Under the pieces are notes generated by a model that was not told the DNA's origin, did no database searches, and saw only the letters and a program-made list of their open reading frames with translations. This document shows positions 48,420 to 57,853 of a stretch of 64,000 nucleotides of DNA, in pieces; position 1 is the first letter of the stretch, and every line of letters starts with the position of its first letter. A program made the translations under genes and the position numbers. Origin of the DNA: Novosphingobium sp. (GTDB taxonomy: Bacteria; Pseudomonadota; Alphaproteobacteria; Sphingomonadales; Sphingomonadaceae); NCBI RefSeq assembly GCF_025351285.1, contig NZ_JANXWG010000048.1, positions 30,967 through 94,966 on the forward strand. The letters are read 5' to 3'.

Positions 48420-49769
48420 TCACATCGCGATGCGCGCAAGCGCTGTGCGCAAATCCGCAGCACTGTCAGCCCACGATGACAAGCCAATCGCCAAGGCTGA
48501 ACCCGCACCCCGCGGCAATTGCCCAAGCCAATCGGAAACCGCGGCAGCCAGTATGCCGGGGTCATCGCTCGCAAAGAATTGCGTCCACGGTGGTGCAACT
48601 TCTCGGAATACGGGCAGGTCGCGTGCCAGGATCGGCAGGGCATGGCGCGCTGCTTCGATCAGCGGCAAGCCAAAGCCCTCGCCGCGCGATGCGAACAGCA
48701 AGCCGGCTGCTTTGCGATACAGGCATTCGAGAAATTCGTCACTTGCATCATCGAACCAATGCAGCAGCAGACCCGATTGCGGGTGGTTGCGCAACTGGTC
48801 CTGCAGTGCGTCAGTCTTCCATCCCGGCCGGCCGACGATGATGAGCATCGGCAGCGACGCGGCAGGCAGGTGTTCGGTACAATTGCCTTGCGCCCACAAC
48901 TCTTCGAACGCTGCCAGCGCCTGGTCGTATCCCTTGCGTGGCTCGACCGTGCCCACCATCAGGACAGCAGGATGATCTCCCATGCGTTCGATCAGAGTTT
49001 CAGCATTTACGGGCAAGCCCCGGCTGGGCCGGCTAGCCGGGATGTCGGCGCCCAGCCGGATCGTGTGAATGTCTGGCCTGTCCGCCCTTCCGCTAGCGGC
49101 AAGCACGCCAGCCAGGTCCGCTGCAACGTCCTGCGAAATGCACACCAGTCCATCGGCGTTCCTGGCAACGAACTGGAGCCAGCGCGCGTGATTGCTGGCG
49201 GCCCTTGAGCTGAACCATTCGGGATTGCGGGCGGGCAAAAGATCGTAAACCACAAACGCCAGCCTTGCACCGCGCTGCCTCCATCGCCGCAAATCACGAC
49301 GCCGTGCAGGGATGATGTGGGCGCTATAATCAAGACCTGCGAACATGTCGCCCGGCCCAACCTGTGCGATCGGCAGCATGCGCCACAATCCGGCCGGCAC
49401 GGCATCGGGCGGACCGGGCGGCAGCAAGCGATAAGACAAGCGCGGCGTCGCCACGACCGGGAGCACGACAAAGCCATCGGGCGGGCTTTCGACCAGCGCG
49501 CTGAGCATGGCGCGCACCACGCGCTGGATTCCGGTCCCGGCGTCTTCGCGTGCAAGCACCGAAACATCGAGAAGCAATCGCCGCGGCTGATGCCCCGCCG
49601 GCGCCGTGCTGCGGCGTTGCCGGAGATTCCAGGCGTTGCGCATCGTTTGCGCAAGCCACACAAAGCTCTTCAACGGTCGCGGCCATTCAGGCGCCCGCGT
49701 TGTGGATCGATCGAGGCCGGCATGATCCGCAAAGGCTGGAAATTTTTGGACTGCGAGCGTAGAGGACAC
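48420..49769 (-). CDS. Glycosyltransferase (GT4), paralogue of 38707 module 2
   Basis: A 449-residue GT-B enzyme starting at GTG 49769. After a divergent N-terminus it has LLLDVSVLAREDAGTGIQRVVRAML (about residue 65), then VLMVGTVEPRKGYDQALAAF and [34 protein letters not shown]. The central elements match module 2 of the tandem enzyme at 38707 and the enzyme at 60130. It is the first minus-strand gene of the capsule block, 123 nt upstream of kpsE and divergent from rfbC. Donor unknown; rhamnose is available from the adjacent rfb genes. Confidence 0.87.
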   Translation of the reverse strand: MSSTLAVQKFPAFADHAGLDRSTTRAPEWPRPLKSFVWLAQTMRNAWNLRQRRSTAPAGHQPRRLLLDVSVLAREDAGTGIQRVVRAMLSALVESPPDGFVVLPVVATPRLSYRLLPPGPPDAVPAGLWRMLPIAQVGPGDMFAGLDYSAHIIPARRRDLRRWRQRGARLAFVVYDLLPARNPEWFSSRAASNHARWLQFVARNADGLVCISQDVAADLAGVLAASGRADRPDIHTIRLGADIPASRPSRGLPVNAETLIERMGDHPAVLMVGTVEPRKGYDQALAAFEELWAQGNCTEHLPAASLPMLIIVGRPGWKTDALQDQLRNHPQSGLLLHWFDDASDEFLECLYRKAAGLLFASRGEGFGLPLIEAARHALPILARDLPVFREVAPPWTQFFASDDPGILAAAVSDWLGQLPRGAGSALAIGLSSWADSAADLRTALARIAM

Positions 49770-49782
49770 GACATCAGTTGCT

Positions 49783-49812
49783 GCTTGCCCCGGTTCCGGG
49801 GAGCAGGCAAGC
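49783..49812. promoter_or_regulatory. Compound dyad in the divergent GT/rfbC promoter region
   Basis: CCCCGG-TT-CCGGGG (49788-49793 and 49796-49801) is a perfect inverted repeat, with an outer GCTTG (49783-49787) matched by CAAGC (49808-49812). It lies in the 71-bp gap between the divergent genes and about 30 nt before the rfbC start, so it could fold in the rfbC leader or act as a DNA operator. A hairpin of this type may also affect translation. Confidence 0.4.
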
Positions 49813-49840
49813 CGCGATCCGGCCGGTTTCCGAAGGTATC

Positions 49841-50404
49841 ATGCACTTTTCTCCCGCGATTCTCTCCGGCATCACGCTGATCAAACCGCGCCGCCACGGC
49901 GATGCGCGCGGCTATTTTGCCGAGACATTCCGGGCCGACCGTTTCACTGACGAAGTTGGCAGATACGAATTCGTCCAGGAAAACGAGTCGCTCAGCGCGC
50001 AAGTCGGTACGATCCGTGGACTGCATTTTCAAACCGATCCGTTTGCGCAAGGCAAGTTGGTGCGATGCGTCCAGGGCGCGCTGCTCGATGTCGCTGTCGA
50101 CATCCGGGTGGGTTCGCCCACCTTCGGCCAATCGATTGCGGTCGAGTTGTCGGCTGAAAACGCAAGGCAATTGTGGGTGCCGCGCGGCTTCGCGCACGGG
50201 TTCTGCACGCTGCGGCCAAATACCCTGCTCTCCTACAAGGTCACCGCCTACTACAGCGCCGAGCACGACAAGGGCTTGGCCTGGAATGATCCCGCGATCG
50301 GCGTAGAGTGGCCCGATTGCGCCGATCCCGAAACGCTTTCGGCCAAGGATCGTATCCAGCCCAGGCTGGCCGACCTGCCCGCTTGTTTTGCCTACGAGGG
50401 CTGA
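49841..50404 (+). CDS. rfbC: dTDP-4-dehydrorhamnose 3,5-epimerase
   Basis: A 187-residue cupin-fold epimerase (RmlC), third step of dTDP-L-rhamnose synthesis. Conserved sequences: [32 protein letters not shown] (catalytic His in RGLHFQ), [28 protein letters not shown] and the catalytic Tyr region [14 protein letters not shown] 49841 with GAAGG upstream replaces the longer ORF start. It opens the rfbCBDA set, with 5 nt to rfbB. Confidence 0.95.
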   Translation: MHFSPAILSGITLIKPRRHGDARGYFAETFRADRFTDEVGRYEFVQENESLSAQVGTIRGLHFQTDPFAQGKLVRCVQGALLDVAVDIRVGSPTFGQSIAVELSAENARQLWVPRGFAHGFCTLRPNTLLSYKVTAYYSAEHDKGLAWNDPAIGVEWPDCADPETLSAKDRIQPRLADLPACFAYEG

Positions 50405-50409
50405 GTTCG

Positions 50410-51468
50410 ATGCGCATCATCGTGACCGGCGGTGCCGGCTTTATCGGTTCGGCACTGGTGCGCCATCTCGTGGCGGCGAGTCACGACGTGCTGACCGTGG
50501 ATGCCCTGACTTATGCAGGAAACCGCGCCTCGTTGCGCGACGTGGAGGACAATCCGCGGCATCGCCTGCTTCACGCCAACATCTGCGATCGCGGGGCGAT
50601 GGACGCTGCGATCGTGCAATTCCGGCCCGATCGGATCATGCACCTAGCAGCAGAAAGCCACGTCGATCGCTCGATCACCGGCGCTGCCGATTTCGTCCAG
50701 ACCAACATCGTCGGCACGTTCACCCTGCTCGAAGCGGCGCGCGGATACTGGCAGGCGCTGGCACCCGATGCGAAAGCCGCGTTCCGCTTCCTCCATGTGT
50801 CGACCGACGAGGTCTATGGGTCGCTCGGCGATGAAGGGCTGTTCGAAGAGACCACGCCATACGATCCAAGTTCGCCCTATTCGGCCTCGAAAGCGGCGTC
50901 GGATCACCTCGCCAAGGCCTGGCATCGCACTTATGGCTTGCCGGTAGTGGTCTCGAACTGCTCGAACAATTACGGACCGTATCACTTCCCCGAAAAGCTG
51001 ATCCCGCTGACGATCCTCAACGCGCTTGCTGGTCGCGAATTGCCGGTTTACGGCAAGGGCGAGAACGTGCGCGACTGGCTCTATGTCGAGGATCACGCGC
51101 GCGCGCTCGACCTGATCGCCGAACGCGGCCGGCCGGGGGAAACCTACAATGTCGGCGGGCGCAATGAACGGCGCAACATCGATGTGGTGCAACGGATCTG
51201 CGAAGCACTCGACGCGGCGGTCCCGGCCAGCGCGCCGCATGACCGGCTGATCCTTTTCGTCACCGACCGTCCGGGCCACGACGCGCGCTATGCGATCGAC
51301 GCCGGCAAGCTCGAAAGCGAACTCGGCTGGCGCGCGCAGGAAACCTTCGAGACCGGCATCGAGAAGACCGTCCAGTGGTATCTCGACAACGCCTGGTGGT
51401 GGCAGCCTTTGCGCGACCGTTACGACGGTGAGCGGCTGGGCCTGGTCAAAGAAGATGCCGGGACGTGA
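50410..51468 (+). CDS. rfbB: dTDP-glucose 4,6-dehydratase
   Basis: A 352-residue extended SDR enzyme (RmlB) converting dTDP-glucose to dTDP-4-keto-6-deoxyglucose. The NAD motif GGAGFIGS is at residues 7-14, [12 protein letters not shown] at about 78-89, STDEVYGSL at about 131-139 and the catalytic Y157-x3-K161 pair follows. It overlaps rfbD by 4 nt (GTGA). Second step of the L-rhamnose pathway. Confidence 0.95.
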   Translation: MRIIVTGGAGFIGSALVRHLVAASHDVLTVDALTYAGNRASLRDVEDNPRHRLLHANICDRGAMDAAIVQFRPDRIMHLAAESHVDRSITGAADFVQTNIVGTFTLLEAARGYWQALAPDAKAAFRFLHVSTDEVYGSLGDEGLFEETTPYDPSSPYSASKAASDHLAKAWHRTYGLPVVVSNCSNNYGPYHFPEKLIPLTILNALAGRELPVYGKGENVRDWLYVEDHARALDLIAERGRPGETYNVGGRNERRNIDVVQRICEALDAAVPASAPHDRLILFVTDRPGHDARYAIDAGKLESELGWRAQETFETGIEKTVQWYLDNAWWWQPLRDRYDGERLGLVKEDAGT

Positions 51469-52367
51469 GAATCGTCGTGACCGGCGGACCAGGACAATTG
51501 GTGCTGTCGATGGCAGAACGCGCGCCGCTTTGCGGGCATGAGGTGATCGCTGTCGGCCCGCCCGAACTCGACTTGTCCGCGGCCGATGACGACGCGGTGT
51601 ACGCCGTGCTTGCTGCCGCGAAACCCGACGCCATCGTCAATGCCGCGGCGCACACTGCGGTGGACAAGGCCGAGAGCGAGCGCGCGCTGGCGTTTGCCAT
51701 CAATGCTGCTGGCGCGGGCGCGGTGGCGCGTGCAGCCGCCCGGCTCGACGTGCCGCTGGTCCATGTCTCGACCGATTATGTGTTCAGCGGCGACAAGGCC
51801 GAGCCTTATGTGGAAACCGACCCGACCGGCCCGACCGGGGTCTATGGCGAATCCAAACTGGCCGGCGAGGACGCAGTCCGCGCCAGCGGCGCCGATTTCG
51901 CGACCCTGCGCACGGCCTGGGTCTACAGCCCGTTTGGCGCCAACTTCGTGAAGACCATGCTGCGCCTGGCCGAGAGCCGCGACGAGCTGGGCGTGGTCGA
52001 TGACCAGCGCGGTTGTCCGACCAGCGCACTCGACCTGGCCGATGCGGTCATCGCAGTCGCCGCGAACCTGAAGGCAAGCGCCGACCCGTCATTGCGCGGC
52101 CTGTTCCACGCGGCCGGCAGCGGCGAGGGAAGCTGGGCCGACCTTGCCGAGGCGATTTTCGCCACGTCTGCCACGAACGGCGGCCCGAGCGCGCGGGTCA
52201 ATCGTATCGCCACCGCCGATTACCCGACGCCGGCCAAGCGCCCGGCCAATTCGCGGCTCGATTGCAGCAAGCTGGCCGCAGTTCACGGCGTGCGGCTCCC
52301 CCATTGGCGCCACAGCGTCGAACAGGTCACCGCACGGCTCGTGCGCGAAGGAACGATAACGTCATGA
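51465..52367 (+). CDS. rfbD: dTDP-4-dehydrorhamnose reductase
   Basis: A 300-residue SDR reductase (RmlD) performing the last step to dTDP-L-rhamnose. It begins [15 protein letters not shown], has [25 protein letters not shown] and YGESKLAGE (the Tyr/Lys pair), and [17 protein letters not shown]. It starts at GTG 51465 inside the rfbB stop and overlaps rfbA by 4 nt, so the four genes form one tightly coupled unit. Confidence 0.95.
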   Translation: MRIVVTGGPGQLVLSMAERAPLCGHEVIAVGPPELDLSAADDDAVYAVLAAAKPDAIVNAAAHTAVDKAESERALAFAINAAGAGAVARAAARLDVPLVHVSTDYVFSGDKAEPYVETDPTGPTGVYGESKLAGEDAVRASGADFATLRTAWVYSPFGANFVKTMLRLAESRDELGVVDDQRGCPTSALDLADAVIAVAANLKASADPSLRGLFHAAGSGEGSWADLAEAIFATSATNGGPSARVNRIATADYPTPAKRPANSRLDCSKLAAVHGVRLPHWRHSVEQVTARLVREGTITS

Positions 52368-53227
52368 AGGGTATCATTCTTGCCGGAGGCAGCGGATCGC
52401 GGCTGTTCCCGATGACGATGGCGGCATCGAAGCAGTTGATGCCGGTCTACGACAAGCCGATGATCTATTACCCGCTGACCACGCTGATGCTGGCAGGCAT
52501 CCGCGAAATCCTGATCATCACCACCCCGCACGACGCACCGATCTTCCGCAACCTGCTGGGCGACGGCTCGCAATGGGGCATCGCGCTTACTTATGCGGTA
52601 CAACCCGAGCCGAAAGGCCTGGCGCAAGCCTATACCATCGGCGCCGATTTCGTGCGCGGCGGGCCATCGGCGCTGATCCTGGGCGACAACATCTATTTCG
52701 GCCACGGCATCAACGACTTGTTCGCCAATGCGATGGCGCGCCCGTCGGGCGCCACCGTGTTTGCCTACCACGTGACCGATCCCGAACGGTACGGCGTGGT
52801 CGAATTCGACAAGCAGATGCGCGCGATGTCGATCGAGGAAAAGCCGGCTTCGCCACGCTCCAACTGGGCGGTGACGGGGCTGTATTTCTACGACGAGCAG
52901 GTCGTCGACATTGCCGCCTCGATCGCGCCAAGCCCGCGCGGAGAACTTGAAATCACCGACGTCAACCGCGCTTACCTCGAACGCGGTGCGCTTTCGGTCG
53001 AGATCATGGGCCGCGGCTATGCCTGGCTCGACACCGGCACCCCCGACAGCCTGCTCGAGGCCGCCGAATTCGTCCGCACGCTCGAAAAGCGTCAGGGATT
53101 CAAGATCGCCTGCCCCGAAGAAATCGCTTACCGGCAAGGCTTCATCGATGATGCCGGCCTGCAACGCTCGATCGATCGCCACGGCAAGAGCGATTATGCG
53201 ATGTATTTGCGCAGACTGTCGACCTGA
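52364..53227 (+). CDS. rfbA: Glucose-1-phosphate thymidylyltransferase
   Basis: A 287-residue RmlA enzyme that makes dTDP-glucose from glucose-1-phosphate and dTTP. The nucleotidyltransferase loop [25 protein letters not shown] is complete, followed by LGDNIYFG and the EEKP and [13 protein letters not shown] motifs. The ATG overlaps rfbD. A 186-bp gap with a dyad follows before kdsD. Confidence 0.96.
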   Translation: MKGIILAGGSGSRLFPMTMAASKQLMPVYDKPMIYYPLTTLMLAGIREILIITTPHDAPIFRNLLGDGSQWGIALTYAVQPEPKGLAQAYTIGADFVRGGPSALILGDNIYFGHGINDLFANAMARPSGATVFAYHVTDPERYGVVEFDKQMRAMSIEEKPASPRSNWAVTGLYFYDEQVVDIAASIAPSPRGELEITDVNRAYLERGALSVEIMGRGYAWLDTGTPDSLLEAAEFVRTLEKRQGFKIACPEEIAYRQGFIDDAGLQRSIDRHGKSDYAMYLRRLST

Positions 53228-53347
53228 CGACCGGGCCGCGACGGAGCGTTTCGTTTGCAGGACGAAGCGCAGCAGGTTTGCGAGGTTGATCGGTATCGAA
53301 ACGCACGCTGCATCCGAAACCGTTGTTCTTTGACGATAATTAAGCGT

Positions 53348-53362
53348 TTGCGACATTCGCAA
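53348..53362. promoter_or_regulatory. Dyad TTGCGA-CAT-TCGCAA upstream of the Kdo genes
   Basis: A perfect 6-bp inverted repeat with a 3-nt centre, 52 nt before the kdsD TTG start, in the gap between rfbA and kdsD. A TTGACG hexamer sits just upstream, at about 53331. It could be part of the kdsD-kdsB-kdsA-kpsCS promoter/operator region. Confidence 0.35.
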
Positions 53363-53413
53363 GCTATCGATAGACGCTGGATCAGCGGATAACCGGCCCA
53401 AGGATCGTACCGT

Positions 53414-54418
53414 TTGGAACATCTGATACTCTCCGGTTCACCGCTTGCTGATGACGATATCCTGCGCCGGGGGCGCGAAGTGATCCGGCTCGAGGCCGAA
53501 GCGCTACGCAAGCTCGAATCGACCATCGACCAGTCATTCGTCCTGGCTTGCGGGCTGATCGCGAACGCCACGCAGCGGCTGGTGATAACCGGGATCGGCA
53601 AGTCCGGGCACGTCGCGCGCAAGCTGGCGGCCACGTTTGCGGCCACGGGAACTCCGGCGATCTACCTCCATCCGGCCGAAGCGGCACACGGCGATCTGGG
53701 CATGCTGGTGCGCGGAGATGTGCTGCTGGTGATGTCGAATTCGGGCAACACGTCTGAATTGCGCGCGGTGATCGACTATGCGCGGCGTTTGGCGGTAGTG
53801 GTTATCGGTGTGGCATCGCGGCGCCGCTCGTTCGTGATCGAACGCGCCACCGTCGGGATATGCCTGCCCACCGTGCGCGAAGCCTGCCCCGCCAACATCG
53901 CGCCGACCACGTCTTCGACGATGCAACTCGCGCTCGGCGATGCGCTGGCAATGGCGGTGATGGACATGCGCGGGGTGTCGGAAGGTCGGTTGCACAGCCT
54001 CCATCCGGCCGGCGCGATCGGCTTGCGGCTGACTCCGGTGCGTGACGTGATGCACGGGCGCGAAGACCTGCCGCTGGTGCGCGAATTTGCCGGGATGCCC
54101 GAAGTGATCTCGATCATGACATCGGGGCGGTTCGGGCTGGCGGGTGTGCTCGACAACGATGGTCGGCTGATCGGGATCATCACCGATGGCGATCTTCGGC
54201 GCCATTTCGGCGAGATTTCGGTCGCCAGCGCCGCCGATGTGATGACCCACAATCCCAAGTCGCTGCCTGCCGAAATGCAGGCCGGCGATGCGCTGTTGTT
54301 CCTCAACGACGCAAAGATCACTGCGGCATTCGTGTTCGAAAACAAGGCCAGTGCCGACGTCGCCAAGCCGATCGGGATCGTCCATATCCACGATCTGCTC
54401 CGTTTTGGTTTGAATTGA
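53414..54418 (+). CDS. kdsD: KpsF/GutQ-type D-arabinose-5-phosphate isomerase
   Basis: A 334-residue isomerase supplying arabinose-5-phosphate for Kdo. It has a SIS domain (about residues 45-180; VITGIGKSGHVARK, AEAAHGDLG, MSNSGNTSELR, TTSSTMQLALGDALAMA) and a pair of CBS domains (about 205-330; VMHGREDLPLV, GIITDGDLRRHF). The start is TTG 53414. In capsule loci this copy is called KpsF and often duplicates a housekeeping KdsD. It heads the Kdo/kpsCS unit. Confidence 0.9.
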   Translation: MEHLILSGSPLADDDILRRGREVIRLEAEALRKLESTIDQSFVLACGLIANATQRLVITGIGKSGHVARKLAATFAATGTPAIYLHPAEAAHGDLGMLVRGDVLLVMSNSGNTSELRAVIDYARRLAVVVIGVASRRRSFVIERATVGICLPTVREACPANIAPTTSSTMQLALGDALAMAVMDMRGVSEGRLHSLHPAGAIGLRLTPVRDVMHGREDLPLVREFAGMPEVISIMTSGRFGLAGVLDNDGRLIGIITDGDLRRHFGEISVASAADVMTHNPKSLPAEMQAGDALLFLNDAKITAAFVFENKASADVAKPIGIVHIHDLLRFGLN

Positions 54419-54443
54419 CCCTGGTCTCGGGTCACTGACCCCT

Positions 54444-55256
54444 ATGCGGTTTGCGATCATCATCCCGGCGCGGTTCGCCTCGACCCGATACCCGGGCAAG
54501 CCGCTGGCCATGTTGTGTGGCGTCAACGGCGCCGAAAAACCGCTGGTCCAACGAAGCTGGGAATGCGCGCGCGAAATCGCCGGTGCGGCGGGCGTGTGGG
54601 TCGCCACCGACGACCAGCGGATTGCCGATGTCGTGCGCGGGTTCGGCGGGCAAGTCGTGATGACCTCGCCAGATTGCCGCAACGGCACCGAACGCTGCGC
54701 CGATGCGGTCAGCAAATTGGGCGCCAAGCTGGGCGAGAGCTTCGATGCGGTGGTCAATCTCCAGGGCGATGCGCCGCTGACGCCAACCCATGTGGTCGGC
54801 GCGCTTGTCGAAGCGCTGGCAGCAGACCCGGCAGCGGCGATGACCACGGTGGCGGTGCGGTGTTCGCCGACGACGTATGCGCATCTGGTCGGTGATCAGG
54901 CCGCAGGTCGGGTCGGCGGCACCACGGTGGTGACTACCACCGATGGCCGCGCGCTGTATTTTTCCAAGCGCGTGATTCCTTATGTTTCGCCGCTGCAACC
55001 CGGTTTCGATGCCGATGCGGTGCGGTTGCACCTCGGGCTTTACGCCTATCGGCCCGAGGCACTGGCGGCATATGCGCAAACCCTGCCGTCGCCGCTCGAA
55101 GACCTCGAAGGGCTTGAGCAACTGCGCTTTCTCGAAGCCGGGCAGCCGGTGCGCGTGGTGACGTTCGATCCGGTGGGCTGGGATTGTATCGAACTCAACA
55201 ATCCCGAGGACATTACCGCAATCGAACGGGTGTTGCTCCAGCGCGGAATCGACTAG
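54444..55256 (+). CDS. kdsB: 3-deoxy-manno-octulosonate cytidylyltransferase
   Basis: A 270-residue CMP-Kdo synthetase (KdsB/KpsU). It begins RFAIIIPARFASTRYPGKPL with the nucleotide-binding loop, and has VWVATDDQRIADV, CRNGTERCADAV and NLQGDAPL. The C-terminal QLRFLEAGQPVRVV and NNPEDITAIE are family-conserved. It activates Kdo for KpsS and KpsC encoded downstream. It lies 25 nt after kdsD and 9 nt before kdsA. Confidence 0.95.
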   Translation: MRFAIIIPARFASTRYPGKPLAMLCGVNGAEKPLVQRSWECAREIAGAAGVWVATDDQRIADVVRGFGGQVVMTSPDCRNGTERCADAVSKLGAKLGESFDAVVNLQGDAPLTPTHVVGALVEALAADPAAAMTTVAVRCSPTTYAHLVGDQAAGRVGGTTVVTTTDGRALYFSKRVIPYVSPLQPGFDADAVRLHLGLYAYRPEALAAYAQTLPSPLEDLEGLEQLRFLEAGQPVRVVTFDPVGWDCIELNNPEDITAIERVLLQRGID

Positions 55257-55265
55257 AGCGCCGCG

Positions 55266-56129
55266 ATGACCGTGCTTTCCGGCCCTGTCGTGCGCCTTTC
55301 GGACACGATCGCCTTCGCCAACACATCGCCGCTTGTCCTGATCGGCGGGATGAACGTGATCGAAGATCGCGCGATCCTGCTGGACGTTGCGGCGCAGTTC
55401 GTCGAAACGGCGCGTGATCTGGGAATTCCGTTCGTTTTCAAGGCGAGCTTCGACAAGGCCAACCGTTCCTCGATTCATTCGTTTCGCGGGCCGGGGCTGG
55501 CACGCGGGCTGGAATTGCTGGCCGAAATCAAGGCACTGCACGGCGTACCGATCCTCACCGATGTCCACGAACCGGATCAAGCCGCGCCGGTGGCCGAAGT
55601 TGCCGATGTGCTGCAATTGCCCGCGTTCCTGGCTCGGCAAACCGATCTGGTGGTGGCGATCGCGCGCACCGGCAAGGTCATCAACGTCAAGAAACCACAG
55701 TTTTTGAGCCCGCTCGAGATGCGCCACATCCTGGCCAAATGCGCCGAAGCGGGCAACACCCGCGTGCTGTTGTGCGAACGCGGAACCAGCTTCGGCTACA
55801 ACAACCTGGTGGTCGACATGCTGGGCATGGACCTGATGCGCGAATTTGCGCCGGTGGTGTTCGACGTGACTCACGCGCTGCAACGGCCCGGCGGCCGGCC
55901 CGACAGCGCGGATGGACGCGGTGAACAGGCCGCGGCGCTGGCGCGGGCTGGAGTTGCTGTGGGCATCGCCGGGCTGTTTCTCGAAGCGCATCCCGATCCG
56001 GCCAAGGCCTTGTGCGATGGCCCATCGGCGCTGCCGCTGGCGGCGTTGCGCGGCTTTCTCGAACAGGTCTCCGCGGTCGATCGGGCCGTGAAGCCCATGC
56101 TCGGCCAGCCGCCAGCCAGCGCGGATTGA
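55266..56129 (+). CDS. kdsA: 3-deoxy-8-phosphooctulonate synthase
   Basis: A 287-residue Kdo-8-phosphate synthase that condenses PEP with arabinose-5-phosphate. Conserved sequences are [53 protein letters not shown] and [13 protein letters not shown] near the C-terminus. The GGMNVIE substrate loop and the [11 protein letters not shown] element are present. KdsC phosphatase is absent from the window. Confidence 0.95.
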   Translation: MTVLSGPVVRLSDTIAFANTSPLVLIGGMNVIEDRAILLDVAAQFVETARDLGIPFVFKASFDKANRSSIHSFRGPGLARGLELLAEIKALHGVPILTDVHEPDQAAPVAEVADVLQLPAFLARQTDLVVAIARTGKVINVKKPQFLSPLEMRHILAKCAEAGNTRVLLCERGTSFGYNNLVVDMLGMDLMREFAPVVFDVTHALQRPGGRPDSADGRGEQAAALARAGVAVGIAGLFLEAHPDPAKALCDGPSALPLAALRGFLEQVSAVDRAVKPMLGQPPASAD

Positions 56130-56139
56130 TGCGGTTCTC

Positions 56140-57819
56140 GTGCGCATCGGCGCCGGGGCCGTGACCGCGCCGCCTTTCCTCCGCCTGCCGCCGTTTCCGC
56201 GCAGCCGCCCCAGACGCGGGGCGGCATCGTGGCAAATTGCGCCGGACGATCTCGACCGCTTGGCAGACCAGTTGCGACAGGCCAGCGTCGGAGGCTGCTT
56301 CTGGGGAGCACAGCCCAAGCTGGACCCCGCTTGCCAATTGTTGCTGGTGCCGGAAAGCCGCGAGCAGGCGCTTGAATTGCTGGCCACCGCCCGGGCAGCG
56401 GGGCGGAGCGATCAAGCGATCATCGTGGGCGCGTTCAGGGTCGGCCGCGGGTTGATCCCCATGGTGCCCGCAGACTGCGATCCATGGCATCTTGCCGCCC
56501 ATGCTGGTGAGGTCTGGGCCGGCGCAGGGCATGAACTCGCGCTGATCGCCGGGCTGCTCGATCGCAATCTGCGGCTGTTCGGACCAGGCCGGTTTGCCGG
56601 TCTGGCCGATGGCACGGACGGACTGCGCGCGGCGCTCGGCACCGCCGTGGCCGCGTCGGCAATGGTTGATCCTTTCAATGGGGGCCAACTTGCGCCTGCT
56701 GATGCCATCGCGCTGCTGGCTGATTGGCGCAAGCTGATCGACGCCAACAGGCCGATCCGCGCGGTGTTCGGCGTGGCGCGGTGGAAGCGCGTGACGGTCG
56801 ATCCGTTGCTGTGGGACGGCACCGGCCCGGTGCGGTACGCTCGCGCCAGCCAGGCGGCGATGCTTGCGGCCGGAGATGCCGCGATCGCGTGGAAATCGCG
56901 CACGCCGCCCGCGCTGCTCGATGCGATCGACGCGTGCGGCATCGTGCCCGGCGAGATCGAGGATGGCATGATCCGCTCGGTCGGGCTCGGCGCCAATTGC
57001 GTGCCGCCGCTATCGGTGATTGTCGATCGGCGCGGCATCTATTTCGACCCGTCTGCCGCCAGCGATCTCGAAACGATCCTGGCCGAAGCGGAGATGTCGC
57101 CCGAATTGCTGGCTCGCGCGGCGGCATTGCGGGCCAGGACCGTGGCCGAGGGGATCAGCAAGTACGGCCGCGCTGCGCCGATGGACTTGCCCCCGCGCGA
57201 TGCCCGCCGGCGCGTGCTGGTGACCGGGCAGGTGGAGGATGATCGTTCGATCCTGACCGGGGGCGCCGGCATGAGCAACCTGGCGCTGCTCGAAGCCGCG
57301 CGCAAGCTCGAGCCCGACGCGTGGATTGTTTACAAGCCGCACCCCGATGTCGAGGCCGGCCACCGCAAGGGGCGCATTTCGGACGCAGAGGCCTTGCGCC
57401 ATGCCGATGCAATCGAGCGCGATACCCCGATAACGGCCTTGATCGACAGCGTCGACGCGCTGCACGTGATCACTTCATTGGCGGGCTTCGAAGCCTTGTT
57501 GCGCGGCAAGGACGTGACCACGCACGGCATGCCGTTCTACGCGGGTTGGGGTTTGACCTGCGATCTCGCGCTCGTGCCGCCTCGTCGGCGGCACGGTCTG
57601 ACGCTCGATGGATTGGTGGCCGGAACCTTGATCCTCTATCCGCGTTATATCGATCCGGTGACCCGCCTTCCATGCGGGCCCGAACTGGTGATCGAGCGAA
57701 TATCGAGCAATCTCGCGAAGGTTTTGTCGCCATTGATCGTTATACGCGAATGGCAGGGGCGATTGCGGTTGTTGTTCGATCGTTCAGGCCACCCTCGTCA
57801 AGATTGGCGCCGGCGTTGA
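56140..57819 (+). CDS. kpsC: Capsule beta-Kdo transferase KpsC-like, shortened first module
   Basis: A 559-residue protein. The complete glycosyltransferase module lies at about residues 190-525: VARWKRVTVDPLLW, EDGMIRSVGLGANCVPPLSVIVDRRGIYFD, GQVEDDRSI, WIVYKPHPDVEAGHRKG and THGMPFYAGWGL. Well-studied KpsC proteins are about 675 residues with two such modules. Here the first is reduced to about 180 residues that retain only fragments (AGHELALIAGLLDRNLRLFG). KpsC extends the first Kdo on lysophosphatidylglycerol into a poly-Kdo linker. It is cytoplasmic. kpsS follows 34 nt later. Confidence 0.88.
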   Translation: MRIGAGAVTAPPFLRLPPFPRSRPRRGAASWQIAPDDLDRLADQLRQASVGGCFWGAQPKLDPACQLLLVPESREQALELLATARAAGRSDQAIIVGAFRVGRGLIPMVPADCDPWHLAAHAGEVWAGAGHELALIAGLLDRNLRLFGPGRFAGLADGTDGLRAALGTAVAASAMVDPFNGGQLAPADAIALLADWRKLIDANRPIRAVFGVARWKRVTVDPLLWDGTGPVRYARASQAAMLAAGDAAIAWKSRTPPALLDAIDACGIVPGEIEDGMIRSVGLGANCVPPLSVIVDRRGIYFDPSAASDLETILAEAEMSPELLARAAALRARTVAEGISKYGRAAPMDLPPRDARRRVLVTGQVEDDRSILTGGAGMSNLALLEAARKLEPDAWIVYKPHPDVEAGHRKGRISDAEALRHADAIERDTPITALIDSVDALHVITSLAGFEALLRGKDVTTHGMPFYAGWGLTCDLALVPPRRRHGLTLDGLVAGTLILYPRYIDPVTRLPCGPELVIERISSNLAKVLSPLIVIREWQGRLRLLFDRSGHPRQDWRRR

Positions 57820-57853
57820 TGCTGATGGGGTGCATCTTTCAGGGGGGCAGGCT

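Noticed and set aside
53534-54847. Minus-strand ORF (437 aa) over kdsD
   Set aside because: Antisense shadow; kdsD has full SIS and CBS motifs.
54432-56387. Large minus-strand ORF (651 aa) across the Kdo genes
   Set aside because: It overlaps kdsB and kdsA on the opposite strand and shows only shadow composition; kdsB/kdsA are secure.
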